A DNA stretch of 47,479 nt, from positions 26,121-73,599 of the forward strand of contig DF237426.1 of the NCBI GenBank assembly GCA_000708835.1, written 5' to 3'. The notes under the pieces were generated by a model, which had not been told where the DNA came from, ran no database searches, and saw nothing but the letters and a program-made list of their open reading frames with translations. Positions 34,291-47,479 of this stretch are shown in pieces. A program made the position numbers and the translations under genes. How positions within the stretch are numbered: the stretch's first letter is position 1; each line of letters starts with the position of its first letter. The stretch is from Klebsormidium nitens (Eukaryota; Streptophyta; Klebsormidiophyceae; Klebsormidiales; Klebsormidiaceae).

Positions 34291-35099
34291 ATAAACGTAC
34301 AATCCAAGGCGGCGCGGGATCAGCACCTCGCAGCCATTTACAGACTGCCTTCAAATGACGTCGAAATTTGCACTTAGTTTTGTTCGTTCTCGATATCCGA
34401 ACCGTCCAGCGCTCCTCGCTTGCTCAAATCTGCTATCGAACCCGTCAACCCAGACGGGCTGCGAAAACCCAAAGATAAAGACTGGCCGATTTGCCGTCCG
34501 GTTCACTTCCTTTCATTGCGTGCACAACTGCCGACGGACTAGGAAAACCCTTGCCAGCAGTTGAGTACCAGCGCCGCCTCTCACTCTCAAATCCAGCCAG
34601 CGGGGAGCAACAGTTTCTTTGCAGACCGTCCTCACGTTGTTCACTGTTTGACAACAGGATACTGCCCAGAAGTTCCGAGGCCTCACTTCTGGCCGGGTAA
34701 AACATAAGCGACGGTACGTCATTCTGGCGCTTTCCATTCAATCATATTATTGAAAGCGGCCATCGGGGGTTTGAAATGCCTACTCTAGCCGGATGTTCCT
34801 CGGCTCAACACGTCCAGCTTGCCTGGCCGGTCTTGAACGTTGGTGACCATGGCGATGCCCAATCATTGCCACTGGATTGAAGTACCGTGTGAATTCCTCT
34901 TCAGAGCTGCTGAATGAGCTTATGCGCATCATTCCGGTACTGCAGAGTTGAGTCGCCTGCCGAAAATGGCGACATGATATATTGTCTCTAGTGCGAGTCA
35001 CGTCTAGTCATGTACTATATGTCGTAAGGTATCAAGAAGGCGCAAGTTCGGTCCTATGCCAGAACTGTAGTTGTTCAGCGATGTTCAAAAGGAAAACCA

Positions 35100-38000
35100 T
35101 GGGCGAAACGGCTCAGTGTCAGGAAACGACTTATACTTCTGACCACCTTGTGTAGGAATAAAGAAGTGGCCGGACTGAAGACCTTCATTGCCCTGCCCAC
35201 GTGAGAAACTTCACGAAGCTATACGACAGCCAGAGACTCCTTCACCATGTGAACTAGCGCCACTATTTCTGCGAGGCTTCAAATTCTGTCATTTAAAGGG
35301 CGCCCAAGAACGTGGTCGAGAACAAGGTCTAAGTGCGGTGCTTGACAGACACATCCACAATAGATCACATGACAAGGAGGCCGGGAAGATGGACGTAGAA
35401 AGGTCGGCAGAGCCCGTCGCAAAATCAAACCTTTATTTATTTGGCCGGAAGAACGAGTTCGACTGATCGTTCTTTCGGCCTTAAGACCGAACCGGAACGC
35501 GGCCCAAAAAAAAGCTCGGACGTAAGGATTTGTCGCGACCATGCTGATTTGGCAGAGAGGATACAATGATCAATCTATCATGAACAGAGTACGCGGAAAT
35601 TCTACAAGCGGAAGTAGTCTAGAGAATAGGACGTCTTACGCAGGGCAAAGGAAATCTCATCGATCGAAATGATCTCTTAACCATCTTCGAGGTAACGAAA
35701 TGACACTGAGAAACGTCTCTGCTTTCGAATCGAGAGAAATTAGTTTTTGGGCATCATGACCTGGCGAATTCCGGACGACTGACATGTCTCGAATGGGGAA
35801 GTCAGATTGTTCTCAATCATTGCCCTACCCATTCATATGCAGAATCTCATGAAATGTAAGCGCAAGGTACGTTACAGTGACGCAGGCAGCAGGGCGGGAA
35901 CCATGCGTTAAATGCATGCGGAGAGACTAGAAGTGAGTTAATATCAAACAGTCCTGCGGCTAAAACTGGTTTGCCTGGGTAGTTCGGGGTCCAATAGTGT
36001 GTACTAATGGATCTGAAGGCTGCGGCTCGGCGCAAACCCAGCGCGATCTGCACTTAACCTGTCCGAAATCCAGCATCACAAGCTCGTGCTCGGTGGGTTG
36101 CCCCCAAAAGCTGACTGCAAGAAGAGGCCGGCCCGTTTGCACGTCGGCAGAGCCAAGTGCCAGAGAGCATTGAAAACCGGTCAAGATGGCACTTGTGCGG
36201 CAAGGAAACGTAAGAAGCTCCGAGAAGTTCGATCCGTAGACTACATCCAGTCTGCCCACCGTTGAAGGGTGAAAAGGATCGAATCTGAAGCTCTTGAACA
36301 CAGCAATGCCGGAGGTCAGGTACTTTGCCGACTGTACACTTCGTTCGAACGGGAGGCATTTGGCTGCCTGGCTGCTTCGAAACCAATGACGTCTTCCGAG
36401 CTTCTAGGAGCATCCTCGAGAATGACAATCAGCGTGGCCTCAGAAACTCTGCAAACAAGCCTACTGCCGGCATCCCAGCGGTTCGGAGCTCCTCATTGGC
36501 CTCGATCCCAATCTTTGTCGACCTGCTTATCCTGCTCTCCCGGTGTAAGGAAGTTCGTACGACTACTTTTGAACCTCACTGGCCAAATCCGAGAAGTCGG
36601 GACGTGACCTGACGCTAACATCCATCTGCAGTTCGTGCCGCCGCAGAGGAACTTCGTTGCACCATGCTGTGAGAGCTGACTCCGTCCGACATAAAAGTCT
36701 GGAACATCCCACGGAGCCCATCCTTGCAAGCGGATTCAGAGGCTACCGTACATGATCCACTTGAACATTCTGTGCGCACATCGTGAAAGGACCTCAATTA
36801 CTCGTGCAGCCATTCTCTAAGAGGGCCGAAAATCAAGCTTTTGAATGAAGTAGATGGCGTCAATGGAACCCTACGTGTTGACCGCGTCATGGTTAGAACG
36901 CGGCCGGTAAAATCGCTTCGATTATCATCGCCCCCAATCTTCCAAGCAAAGGGATTCGAGTTTCTCGCTGGAATCAGTACTGTTGCACGAAGTTCTTATC
37001 ACACAGTCCGAAACGATGCGGTGGGTTCTCGTCTCCCCATTTTTCATTGTACACCCCGTATCTGTCTGCCCGGGGGCTTCGCCTGATATCCAAAGTCGGT
37101 TTCGTGACCGTTGTCCAATTTTGATAATTACCGGTACGTCAGACGACCCTGGTTAGCTCTTATATTCTCAATCACTCGACAGCGGTTTTCCAAGCCAGGG
37201 CAACCGACAGCGATTTTCAATTGGATCGAGGCAAAGCTCTTAAGCTGGCTGGTATGGCAGCCCCAACTCGAACATCCCGATGGAAAGAAGAATTTATACA
37301 AGAGGGGTCCTTAGTTTTGAGATGTAAACACGCACAAAATACGGCATCAGAGCATGAGTTGCTAGCCGACATCTGGTCCCCGAGAGGCGGGCCATGCTCG
37401 TCTCGTCAGCGCCGCGCAATTTCCGGTCCAGATCCAAGATCGATGAGACCTGCCGTACTTTACTTTGAACTCTGAACGAACAAAGCGACCCCTGCTCGCA
37501 GGGTGACTGAAACCAGCGAAGCCTGAACGTCATCAGGTTCGGTTCGGACAATCAAGGATCAGCCCAGTAAAAAGGATCGGCCTGTTGGAGAAAGTAGAGG
37601 TTAAACGAGGCACTTCGAGCAGCGGCTGGATTCAACCTCACTATGTTCGAAGACTGCGGCCGATGTCACTTTTGACACACGTCGGTGCACGATATATCAC
37701 ACCGTGAGCTGCATAATGGAAAAAAGCAGCTTGGCGCTCTTAGCCTCCCTAGCGTAAAGAAGTCTGTGTGAAGCTCTGTGTGAAGCTCGGCTTTGCAAGA
37801 AGGTTTCTTCAGGAAACAAGAGATGTGGGCAGGAACACGTGATTCGCGGCTCAGGAATGGGTCTCATCAAACTTGTCCTGGCCGTCTTCAGCGAAAGGGG
37901 CCACCTGCCAAATCATGGCCCAAAAACCACTTTCACCTCTTCTTCTGCACGCAAAATTTTCTGTTCTGAGATCTCACCGCTGCTGAAGGATCACGTGTCC

Positions 38001-41000
38001 GTTTCAGTTTAAAACGGATAACACCATTTCAGTCTAGGCGTGGGAACAAATCTGGGTATTGGGACCAAAGACTCCTTACGCCCTTCATTGGCAAGCTGAG
38101 AAGGGACTGCATTGCTGGACCCCAAGAGAACTATCCAACCGCGGTTCCCTCAGCTATCCATTTGCAGCCTTCTCAGGATTCGAGTTGGAAGGCTCGTGCG
38201 GAAGCAACGAAAATATTTTTCCAATGCGGCAAACTCTGACCGCTCCTCAAAGTTGCAATTGCCAGGGCATCAAGCGAGAAGGCTTGCCCAATTACAGCCG
38301 TTCATTTCGACCGCCGTGGATTCCTCAATCATTGCCAAACGGCCACCTTACTAGCCTTCCACGATTTTGTACTGGTAACGTCATGGAACTTCATTTACCT
38401 TGAAATACGAGACGTCTTTGTAGCAAACACCATTTTCTCATGGATCGACCCTCGTAGTACGCCGGAACCCACTCATAATCAAGTGCACGCAGAGTCATCC
38501 GCAACTCGTTGATCCAACGTTTTGAACATGGGGATTTCTCTGAAGTAGACCAGTCTGGACGTGCTCGCGCGGTGTGCCCACAACCGCGCGGTGCAAGCAA
38601 AGGCTAGCCCGCTTATTTCCCGGCTGAAGGAAACGTGCTCGGAGGATGATGACTCCGATCATTGCAGTGCAATTTTGGTGCGGCAAGGCCACGATACATT
38701 CCCGGGCTCTGGCAAGCTTCGAAGTCGCCCACTGGCCGTTAGAGTGACCGCGAAGAGGATACTAAAGCTGTCCTAAATTGTAGGCAACGAGCGGCACTCA
38801 CTTTTGCGATCTAAAAACTGGAGATGAGGTGGTCCGCTGCCTGCAGTTGCCGCAACTAACGACGTGTTTAGAAAAATTCGAGGAGTGGAGCATATTACTC
38901 GACGATGGGCAGGCCTAGGCGGTTGCCACGGTGATCTTTGCCCGCAGATCCAGCAATACAGCGCTCCTCATTGGCCACCTTTTAACACTTTCCTTCCCTT
39001 CTGCGGCTAACGTAAATCCTCTCCAGCAAGAAGATCTGACGTGAAGGAAAGTTTACAGCGTCCGCTGGAGCTTTCAGATGCTGTTAAAAGTGACACGTGG
39101 CATATGCAGTTATCCGTGTCGTAAATCACAGAACGTTCATGCAGGTTACCCCCGGTGGCATCGATTGGAAGGCGCCTGAGAAACTTGGGGGCACGGAAAA
39201 AGCCCAAATGGAACAGTCATCACTTCAGCAACAGACTGACGATTTCACTCGCAAGAGGGCTTGCTTGAGGCAAGTAAACACGGCAACGAAGTCCGCTGAG
39301 ATTAAGTACATTATCGAGGCATCTTTGCAGGGCACGGTGGCGTCGGAGGACCTCTAGACAAGTTGCAGTGTGTTGATGGGATGCGATTCACACAGGTGCC
39401 AGTGAGAGGCCTCACAGCCGATAGGATTAATCCACTCTGTTTCATTGAGAAGGCTCGTCAAATGAGCAAGTTAGAACGCCTGTCTGAGTTGCAAATTGGG
39501 GTTTCGATGCCGCTTATGCACAATCTTGTCTAGAACAAACAGATACAGGGGTGTCGGAAACTAAGCTTTAATCTTATGTGCGCCGAAACGCGTGTTTGGA
39601 CGCACAGCCACAGTTTGACGACTCTACGCTTTGCAGAGGTGCAAGCTGTAGTAATCAAATTACATCCAATCAATAGTCGGGCAGCTTTGAAATTGGAATT
39701 GCAGCCCCGACCATGAATCAGTACTGGGAGGCGCGAAAAGTCCAGACCACGAATTCGTCTCAGTCAAATTAAGTGCGACAACTCCATTCTACAAGAAGGC
39801 GTGCTTGATCTGCACGTCGAGTTGCTCATACTCTCGGCTAAACGCAATGATGGGACGGGCAGGTAGCACTAGGGGCGTCGGAACTCTTAACAACACTGGC
39901 CTGGGCGCGGAAGTCTCAGCTCGACGTACGTCTTAGCCCCAGTTCAATGACTCTACTCATCGTTATGTTGCCCATGTAGCAGGCAATCATTTCTTTAATT
40001 TTGGAATTGGAGCATTTGCAAGCGGGTCCGAGATCGGGGCCCCGAAACGGTGATCTAAGATTCAACCCCCTGTTCTACTCACTGATCGATAAGATTCCGG
40101 CTTCCTCCATAGAAGCCGGTCGTTTCAGGATGCTCTGTTCCTCTACGAAGCGACTTCTGGCTCGAACATACCACAACGATGACGCCCGCTTTCTATGCAG
40201 CTTCGTAGACGTCCGCTTCTATGCAACTACAGATTAATCTGTGCAGAAACCGCTCATTGGAACGGGGGGTGGTTTGAAGTAGTGGTGCCTCGTGCATCAG
40301 CAGCATTAGGATGAAACTTGACTGCCCATTTAATCAAACAATCGCAGCAGCAGCAGTAGCGTTGCTTGATTAATTGGTGACTGCAGTAAGAACGTATGGG
40401 TGAACCCTCAGGCCAGAACGCAACGTTTATCAACGTAGAGACTTGCAAGGAAACTGGGCTATTGAGGTATATCTCTCGCAACTGCCGGCTCGACAACAAA
40501 GTTCCAAGGAAACGATACCTGATACTTCATTGGTCAAACGCAATATCGACACTTGAAGATCCAAATTTCAAACCCAAATACATTTCAAACTCTACCACTG
40601 GTCAAATTGCAGATTGTCGGCCTCTGATTTTCCCCTCACTACCGTGCTCCCGGCACTAGCGCTAGCTATATATAGGAGCCGGCAGACGTCTTCATTGCCA
40701 ACAGTGACGTGGAGGAAGGTGTTCAGAGACGAGTTCCCTCACTTTTCAGAAAAGCCACTTTTATGGTTTGATGGCTTTGGGTGAAGCGTGCATGCAAGAG
40801 AGGTCATGGCCTTGAGACCAGGCAATCGTCATAGCCACCAACCGTAAAATGAGCCACCGAAAGGGTCAGCGAGAGAAGACCATTTTCTTGCATCCTTAAG
40901 AGAAATTTAACCGTAACGTACAGATTTAGGAGTCCAGGCCTGGGTCTCAGGCTGCAAGAAGGAGCTCTGCATCCGGATGCAATGCGAGAGTCGAGCTGGA

Positions 41001-41100
41001 TCCAACAGTCAATCGGTGTCGCGCCAACGACGTCACGGTCCTCCAACGCAGGCAAGAGCAGGGAAGCAAACGGATTCGACGCAGGCCTCTGCCGAGCCTG
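35100..41100. repeat. Large non-coding tandem repeat unit, copy 1
   Basis: Collinear similarity with 41130-46750 runs the full length. Examples are GTGTCAGGAA at about 35117 and 41147, GTACTTTGCC at about 36319 and 42421, ACGTGCTCGGAGGATGATGA at about 38632 and 44108, and CACGGTGGCGTCGGA at about 39335 and 44846. The offset drifts between about 5.5 and 6.1 kb because of insertions and deletions. No reading frame is conserved between the copies, so this looks like decayed repeat DNA rather than a gene. Both edges are approximate. Confidence 0.8.
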
Positions 41101-41129
41101 TGCCCAAATTCAGTGAAATCGAATGTAGA

Positions 41130-44100
41130 TCCGTGGGCAAAATGACTCGGTGTCAGGAACGGACCTAAAATTCTTGAAAACCTTGTGTAAGAAGCGGGAG
41201 GCGGCCGGAACGAAGGTCTTTATTGCCCTGCCCACACGAGAGACTTACCAAGCTGGACAAAAGCAGGACCTCCTTTACCATATTGTGAAGCACAAAATAT
41301 TTCATGCAAAGCTTTCTACCGTTTGAAACGGCGCCCAACAACGTGGTCTAGAACATGAATCGTGCTTGCCGGGGACAATCCAGACTCGCTTCACATGATC
41401 AGCAGGTTGGAGGAACAGACGAGAATAGGTCAGCAGAGCCCCTCGCCGGATCGATTATAAGGCTATTCGACGGAAGGAAGAGGCCACCAAGAAACAATCT
41501 GGCTAGGTCTATCGACGCAACTGAAACGGCCATATGCCAAAGCTTGGGACGTTTCGTCGTTCTCAGGCCAACTGATATCCACAAAGAAGGCAAGATTCTT
41601 TAGTCTGACAGAGGCGCAGCTTTGTACAGACGGTCACCTTGACTGGCACGAAATGTGCAGAGACTAACGGATCGTAGTCATCTATGCAAAGAATACTTCG
41701 AGAATCGGACTTGACATAAGTCTCTTCTTTTCTTGAAACTCCAAGAAAGAAATTTTGGCATCACAGCCTCAAAATTGGACTGACCTGTCTCGGCGGGAGA
41801 GGCCAGACTGTTTTTCATCATCGCCCTACTCATATTCGTCATCAATCTGAAAGAACTTACTTCGTTCGAGCGGCCTACCGGCACTTCCATAGCGCGGACG
41901 CAGTCAAATGGGCGGCAGCCATGCATCAAAGCAGTCGAAGATAAGGTCGTTGATCGGCGCACTTTTTTCCAAGTAGCCTCGACCACGTACTCGACCCTGA
42001 GCTTCTAGAGGCGGAAGTCACTGATGACCATGTCTGATGGTTGCGGGATGGATTTTCTCGCTCCTGGTAATCGGAAGCGCCTTCGAACCTGAAGACGGCA
42101 CGATCAAAGAGAGTCCACAATCAACTACTTGAAGGGTGTTGCTCGGCTTAGCAGCTAGCGCAATCTGCACCTTACATATATGTGGTCTTGCACGCGCGTG
42201 CGCGCTGCTCACAACATCTGAGCGCGGGCAGAGGCCGGCTTGGTCACACTTCGGCAGGGAAACACGCCTGAGGTGGATATTGCCTCTGATCACATGGACT
42301 TCCGGTATGGCAAGGAAACTTAAGAAACTCTGAGCAGTGCGCAATCAGAATCCAGGCTGCCCATTCTGTCAAGGTGGAAAGAATCGACCATATATGCAAG
42401 TACTAGTAGATACGGCCAGGTACTTTGCCTACTGTAGACTTCGCAGACCATACTGAGGGGCCGGGCCGGAAAGCAGAGATCAAGCGCTTAAGAAAACATA
42501 GGAGGCCGTCGATGAACACGCAGAGTTGTTGAGCGCGTCACGGTCGTGTCTTGAACGCGAAAGAGCGCGTCGATTATCACCGCCCTCAATCTGTCAAGCA
42601 AAGTGCGATTCGAGCTTCTCGCCAAGGATCAGTACTAGTACTGCTTTCTTCTCAAAGCAGGGACGGAATCTAAGTACGCAGTCCGAAACTATCCAAAGGG
42701 CCCTTGAATACAACCGTTTTGATTGTGCGCCCCCAGTGATCTGACTAGGGATTACGCTTTGCTAAGCAAAGCTTTGCCTGATATGCAAAATTTCTCAGGT
42801 TCGTTTCCGGCCAGGTTGATTAGTACCGGTACGACCGACAATCCTATCGAGCTCCGAATCTCGATCACACGGCATCGTTTGGAGTCCAAGCTAGGGCAGC
42901 CAACATGAGCGAGTCTCAAATGGGATCCAGGCGAACCTTTTGTTCAAGCTGATATGGCGGTCCCGACATCCGGGAGGGGAGAAGACTTTTTACAGAGCGA
43001 TCGATAAGTGACGATCTTACACACGCACACGATGCGGCGTCAAAGGCACGCAAGTGCCAGCTACACAGCTAGCCGATTTCTGGTCCATGAATGCGGGCCA
43101 TGCTCGTTTTTCAGCGCCGCGTAACGTCCAGTCCAAATTCCAAGATCACCAAGACGTGCCGTACTTTTTGAGCTTACAAGCGGCCATGCTCGCTGGATGG
43201 CGAAATTGGTTGACAATTTCCTGGCGGAAAAAATTCTGTGTGAATTCGAAGCTCCTGTTTGATGGTCCTCTTTTTCAAACAGTCCAGTCTAGATGCGGAT
43301 GAAATACCTGAAGAGTCGGCTCAGAAAATATTGTGATTGAAGCCGATTTGCCCGCCGTCAGAGAAAGGGCCACTTTGCCAAAAACAAGGGTCCAAAAAGC
43401 TATGCTCTTGCACACCAAATCTTCTAAATTTCGCCGCTGCTAAGAGGGCACGTATTCAAATCTGATGGAATCCGCGTGTCAAGCTGTCTAACAACGTTCA
43501 CAGGATTCGAGTTAGGAACAAACTGGAACGAGGACTCTTCAAGCCCGTGACTGGCACGCTGAGAGGTCATCGCTGCATCGAGAGAGTTTTCCAACCCGAA
43601 TTATTCCAATTTCAGGACACCGGGTTGGCAAGCTCGTGCAGAATCGACGAGAATTTTCTTCCATGGCGGCAAATTCTGACCGCTCGTCAAAATTGCAAAT
43701 GCCAAGGCATCTAGTGATGATTGTGACCCCAATCACAGCCGTTCATTAATTCGACCGCGGTTGGGTCCCTCCGTCATCGCCATTTGAACGGCCGCTGTAG
43801 TCTTCGATAATCTGTGTATTGGAACAGATTTCAGGTCGGTATGGAGCTCTTCTGCCTAAAATTCGAGATTTGATTTCAGCAATACATCATGTTCTCAAAG
43901 GGTCCACCCTCGTAGTACGCCGGAACCATTCCAAAGCCGAGCTGCACACGCACCGTCGCGTGCACCTGGTCCAAAACCTGAGAGCGGTTTGGCGCCACTT
44001 CGGAATTTATACGCCACTTCTCTGAAGGAGATCAGTCTATGCTCGTGCGCTGTGCCCACAACTGCGCGGTGCAAGAAATGCTGGCCCGGTTGTTGAACGG

Positions 44101-46920
44101 AAGGGAAACGTGCTCGGAGGATGATGAACCCGGTCTTGTGGGCTTTTGGTGCGGCAAGGCCACGCAATAGTCTCCCTGGCGAGCTTCGAAACCGCCCACT
44201 TGCTACTTTGACCGCGAAAAGGATAGTAGTCCTGCGCAGTCCGAAATTAATAGTAAGCAACGAGCGTAACCGAATTATGCCCTACTTTATGAACAATTTG
44301 GAAATCAGGTGGTCAGATGCATGCGCCCTGGATGCCACAAGGAAGGAACGTGGCAGAAGCATTTTGAGGAGCATTAAAATTTTAATTAAAAGACGAGTAG
44401 GCCTCCGCAACATCCTCACCAATGTCTGCCGGTAAATCCAGCAAGACGGCGCTCTTCATCGGCCACCTTTTCACACTTTTTCTGATCTTCTTCTGCCGCT
44501 GGCCATCCTCTCCGGCGTGAGGCTCCGGCGTGAAGGATTTCAGACGTGTCCAAGATTTGGAGCTGTCAATGCTTTTGTGAGGGACACGTGCATCCTATTG
44601 TCGCTCCACTACGTGGGCATCCAGCTGCAGTCGTGCCGTACACCAAAGAACGCCCACGCGAGTATTCCCGGTGGCATCACAAGGCGTCCTGATGATCTCG
44701 AGGGCGCGGAAAAGCTAAAATGGAACACTCAATACAGTCACAGACCGTCACTTTACTCGCGAGAGAGCTTGCTTGAAGAGAAGAAACGATTGGCAACGAC
44801 GTTGACTGAAAATCAGCTGGACAGTGTCGAGGCATCTGGGTAGGTCACGGTGGCGTCGGACGACCGTCCAAGAGAAGTAAGATAATGCGAAAAAAAATCC
44901 GCACGGGTAAGAGACGTCACAGCCAAAACTCGACAATTACGTTATTAAAAGTCTCGCCTTGATCTGCACTAGCTAGAACGCTTGTGGAAGGTGCAAATTG
45001 CCGTGAAGTTTTATAGTGACACACCAGCACATTTTTTTCTGGAGCGAACAGGTCACAGTGGCGTCGGAAAATTAAGTGCCGGGGATTGTATGTGGCAGAG
45101 ACGCACGTTTAGAACAGTCACAGCCACAGTTTGACGACTCTACGCTTGTTTGAAGTGCAGGCCTTTGTAAGTGAAATTGACGGGTACACCAAAGTCAACC
45201 AGCGTCGGAAGCCCTTAATAATCAGTACTGTGGGAAAAGCTAGACCAAATTGTTCTTTGTCAAAGTGCAACAATTGGACTCTTCATGAAGCCGTGCCTGA
45301 GTTGCGAACTGGGTTGCTCATACTGTCACGGTCGGTTGATTACTGCAAAGATTGGGCTGGCAACAGGGGCGCTGGAACTCTTTCTACTAGCCTGGGCGCG
45401 GAACGCCAGCTCTACGTACATTTTAACCCCAAATTCGGACTATACTCATCATGATGTTTCCCAGTTAACAAGCGCAATCGTTTTCTTGCATGGAGCGGTT
45501 GCAACAATAGCGTTTCCGAGCTCGTGGCCCTCAAATGGTGCATTGTAGTAAGTCCCCCTGTTCTACTCACTGTTCGATAGGGCTTCCTTCATAGAAGCCG
45601 GTCGTTTCAGGATGTTCTTCTATTTCTAAGCGACAGCTTCTGGCTCGATCATACCATAGATTTGACGTCCGCTTTTATGCATGCAGCTACTTTGATCGAG
45701 CTACAACGGCTTCCTACAACCGGGGGGGTGCTTGAAATCGTGGTCGTGACGTATTGAGATCAGCAGCACTGAGTGGGAATCTGATTGCCCATTCTTCGAT
45801 CAATCACAGGGTCATCAGTAGCGTTGCTTGAATGTTGTCAGTGCAATGAGAACTTATAAGGGGAGCCTCTGCTAGCTCAGAGCGCAACGCTGATCGAGGT
45901 ACAGACTCGCCGGGAAAACTGGGCTGTTTGTGGAAAAATCTCGGCAACTGCCGGCTCGACAACAAAGCAGCCCCTGAAATTTAATGCTTTCAGGCCGCAC
46001 AGCAAAATCATTGCCGCAGGTTAGCATCGAGGCAAGACACGTGGTGGCCGTGCGTAAGTTATGAGGCCCTCGACCCAGCGACTTCGTTGAGCAAGCGCAT
46101 ATGGACAAAGAGGCATCATCGGACGGGGATGCAAGAGCGAGCTGCCTCAGGCATGATTAGAAGACATATCGACTATGATTCTCTCGATGCCACCCGCGAT
46201 CCGTTTCACAGCGCAAAAATAAACAAGCACTGGCCATTCAGGCAGATGTTAGTCAAGTGTATTACTGATACTCGAAGATCCAAAATCAGACTCAATCAGT
46301 GGTCAAAGTCAGATAGTTGGCCTCTGATTCCTCCATCAACGACCTGCCCCCGGCACTAGGAGCAGGCAGACGTCTTCATAGCCAACGGTGAATTGGAGCT
46401 GGGAAAGGTGTTCAGAGACGGTTCCCCTCACGTTCAGGACCAAGAAGTTATTTCGTTTGATGGCGTCGGGCAAACACAACAAGATGAAGTGGCCATGATC
46501 AAATCAGGCAGTGGTCGTCACAGCCACCAGCCGTAACTTGACCTATAGAAGAGTAGGTCATTGAAAGAAGACTGTTGTCGTGCATCCTTACAAGACACCA
46601 ATGTCACCCGCGGTAGAGGGGTAGTAGGTATATACAAGCCCGGGTCTCAGGCTGCAGGCAGGGCCTTCGAGCCGGATCCGACAGTTGATTTCAGTCACGC
46701 CAACGACGTCACTCAACGCAGGCAAGAGCAAAGAAACCGACTGAGTAAATCCATAAAAGCCCCGGCCTGTTTCGCCGATGCTTTGACGGTACGATCCATC
46801 TGCACCAGGCTTTTTGGTTGGACGGTACGGCACCCACAACAAAGACAGCAGCAGCAAAAAGAAAGCGAAGCTTCTCAAGATGAACGCTTCAAGGCCGCAC
46901 GGGAAGCCTGAGATACCGGC
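41130..46920. repeat. Large non-coding tandem repeat unit, copy 2
   Basis: This is a direct, diverged copy of 35100-41100 in the same order and orientation. It extends about 170 bases further, through TTGGACGGTACGGCAC to AGAAAGCGAAGC, which copy 1 lacks at its end but which also occurs at 34.2 kb. Stops interrupt all frames. No transposase, reverse transcriptase or terminal repeat was recognised. A short internal motif around GGCGTCGGA recurs within each copy. Confidence 0.8.
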
Positions 46921-46963
46921 ACGCTAATCTAGTCCACAAGGGAGATTTCAAGTTTTCCGTTCC

Positions 46964-46999
46964 TGTGACCCACTGTGTGACCCACTGTGTGACCCACTG
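46964..46999. repeat. 12-bp tandem repeat, three units
   Basis: TGTGACCCACTG is repeated three times head to tail without error. Confidence 0.9.
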
Positions 47000-47019
47000 T
47001 CCCAGGACTGTCTAGACCA

Positions 47020-47321
47020 CTGGCTGACTGACTGACTGCCTGACCGCTGCCTTGACCGTCCCCACCCTGACCAGCCTGACTGACTGACCGGCTGACTAGA
47101 CCTTCAGTCACCCGGCGGACTAACCGACCTGACTGACTGACCGGCTGACTGTTTCCATGTAGGCTTAACTAGCCTTCATAGCCTGGCTGACTGAGCGGCT
47201 GACTGCTCGTGGATACTCTATTAGGACTCTATTCCTAACCAGCCTGACTGACTAACCGACTGACCGACTCCCGATTAAAAGCCTATTAGCCTAACTAGCC
47301 TGACTGACTGACAGGCTGACT
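47020..47321. repeat. Minisatellite of about 53-61 bp with a GACT-rich core
   Basis: The core CCTGACTGACTGACC, followed by GGCTGACT, recurs with small changes at about 47020, 47075, 47128, 47182, 47243 and 47299, giving six units spaced 53-61 bases. Within each core the tetramer GACT (or CTGA) repeats, so a simple repeat is nested in a longer period. No coding potential is credible here. Confidence 0.8.
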
Positions 47322-47479
47322 ACCGGTAGAACCGTACGGTACCGCTGGCAATACCGAAGGTACTACGTGCATGTACAGAAGACTGTACCCCGTGCACCTT
47401 TACCGGTGACCACAGCTGTATTATTAAAGTTGTAGCTTCATTCCGCTAATACCTTATACAGTGCATTCCGTATCCATGT
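47322..47479. other. Window end, no feature supported
   Basis: The stretch is rich in short palindromes such as TACCGGTA, CCGTACGG and ACCGGT, but is too short to assign. Confidence 0.3.

Noticed and set aside
41130-41610. Open frames in large repeat copy 2 as possible coding remnants
   Set aside because: The aligned frames in copy 1 contain different stops and shifts, and no frame is preserved between copies.
34195-46920. Long terminal repeats of a giant retrotransposon, or ribosomal DNA spacer
   Set aside because: The two copies abut with no internal coding region, no reverse transcriptase or integrase and no rRNA gene was seen.
46929-47111. 60-codon minus-strand frame rich in Ser, Val and Gln
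   Set aside because: It arises from translating the tandem repeat array.

Overview
The window looks like nuclear DNA of a plant-lineage eukaryote with flagellated cells, most plausibly a streptophyte green alga or bryophyte-grade plant. The genes are split by many GT-AG introns. Exons are GC-rich and introns AT-richer. There is a Rab1/RabD-like GTPase with a plant-style CC prenylation end, a relative of the axonemal/sperm protein MYCBPAP, and a KDZ-superfamily transposase with a SWIM zinc finger. The species cannot be fixed from the sequence alone. No operon, bacterial or organellar gene was seen.

Layout. (1) 385-7386, minus strand: a multi-exon KDZ transposase gene with a TATA box at 7456-7463. 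Its first exon is split by a 569-bp terminal-inverted-repeat element (6501-7069) flanked by a 9-bp target duplication. (2) 8292-13566, plus strand: a complete 8-exon Rab GTPase gene encoding 209 residues. Its introns 5 and 7 carry decayed copies of the neighbouring exons. (3) 13567-20945: mostly unassigned; a tentative plus-strand gene ends at 18688. (4) 20946 to about 25260, minus strand: exons of a Sel1-like-repeat protein. (5) 25872-31143, plus strand: a 6-exon MYCBPAP-like gene encoding 871 residues, head-to-head with the Sel1-like gene. (6) 31144 to about 34100: no gene seen. (7) About 34.2-46.9 kb: a gene-free block made of two diverged direct copies of a unit of roughly 5.5-6.1 kb, plus a fragment of a further copy. 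(8) 46964-47320: short tandem repeats.

The genes do not form a pathway. Rab acts in membrane traffic and the MYCBPAP relative in the axoneme or flagellum. The Sel1-like protein is probably an interaction scaffold, and the KDZ gene is a disrupted mobile element. The recurring theme is structural decay and duplication: a nested transposon insertion, repeated hairpins in introns, echoes of exons within introns, and a large non-coding tandem duplication. Exon joins were worked out by hand from splice signals, reading phase and family motifs, without transcript data.
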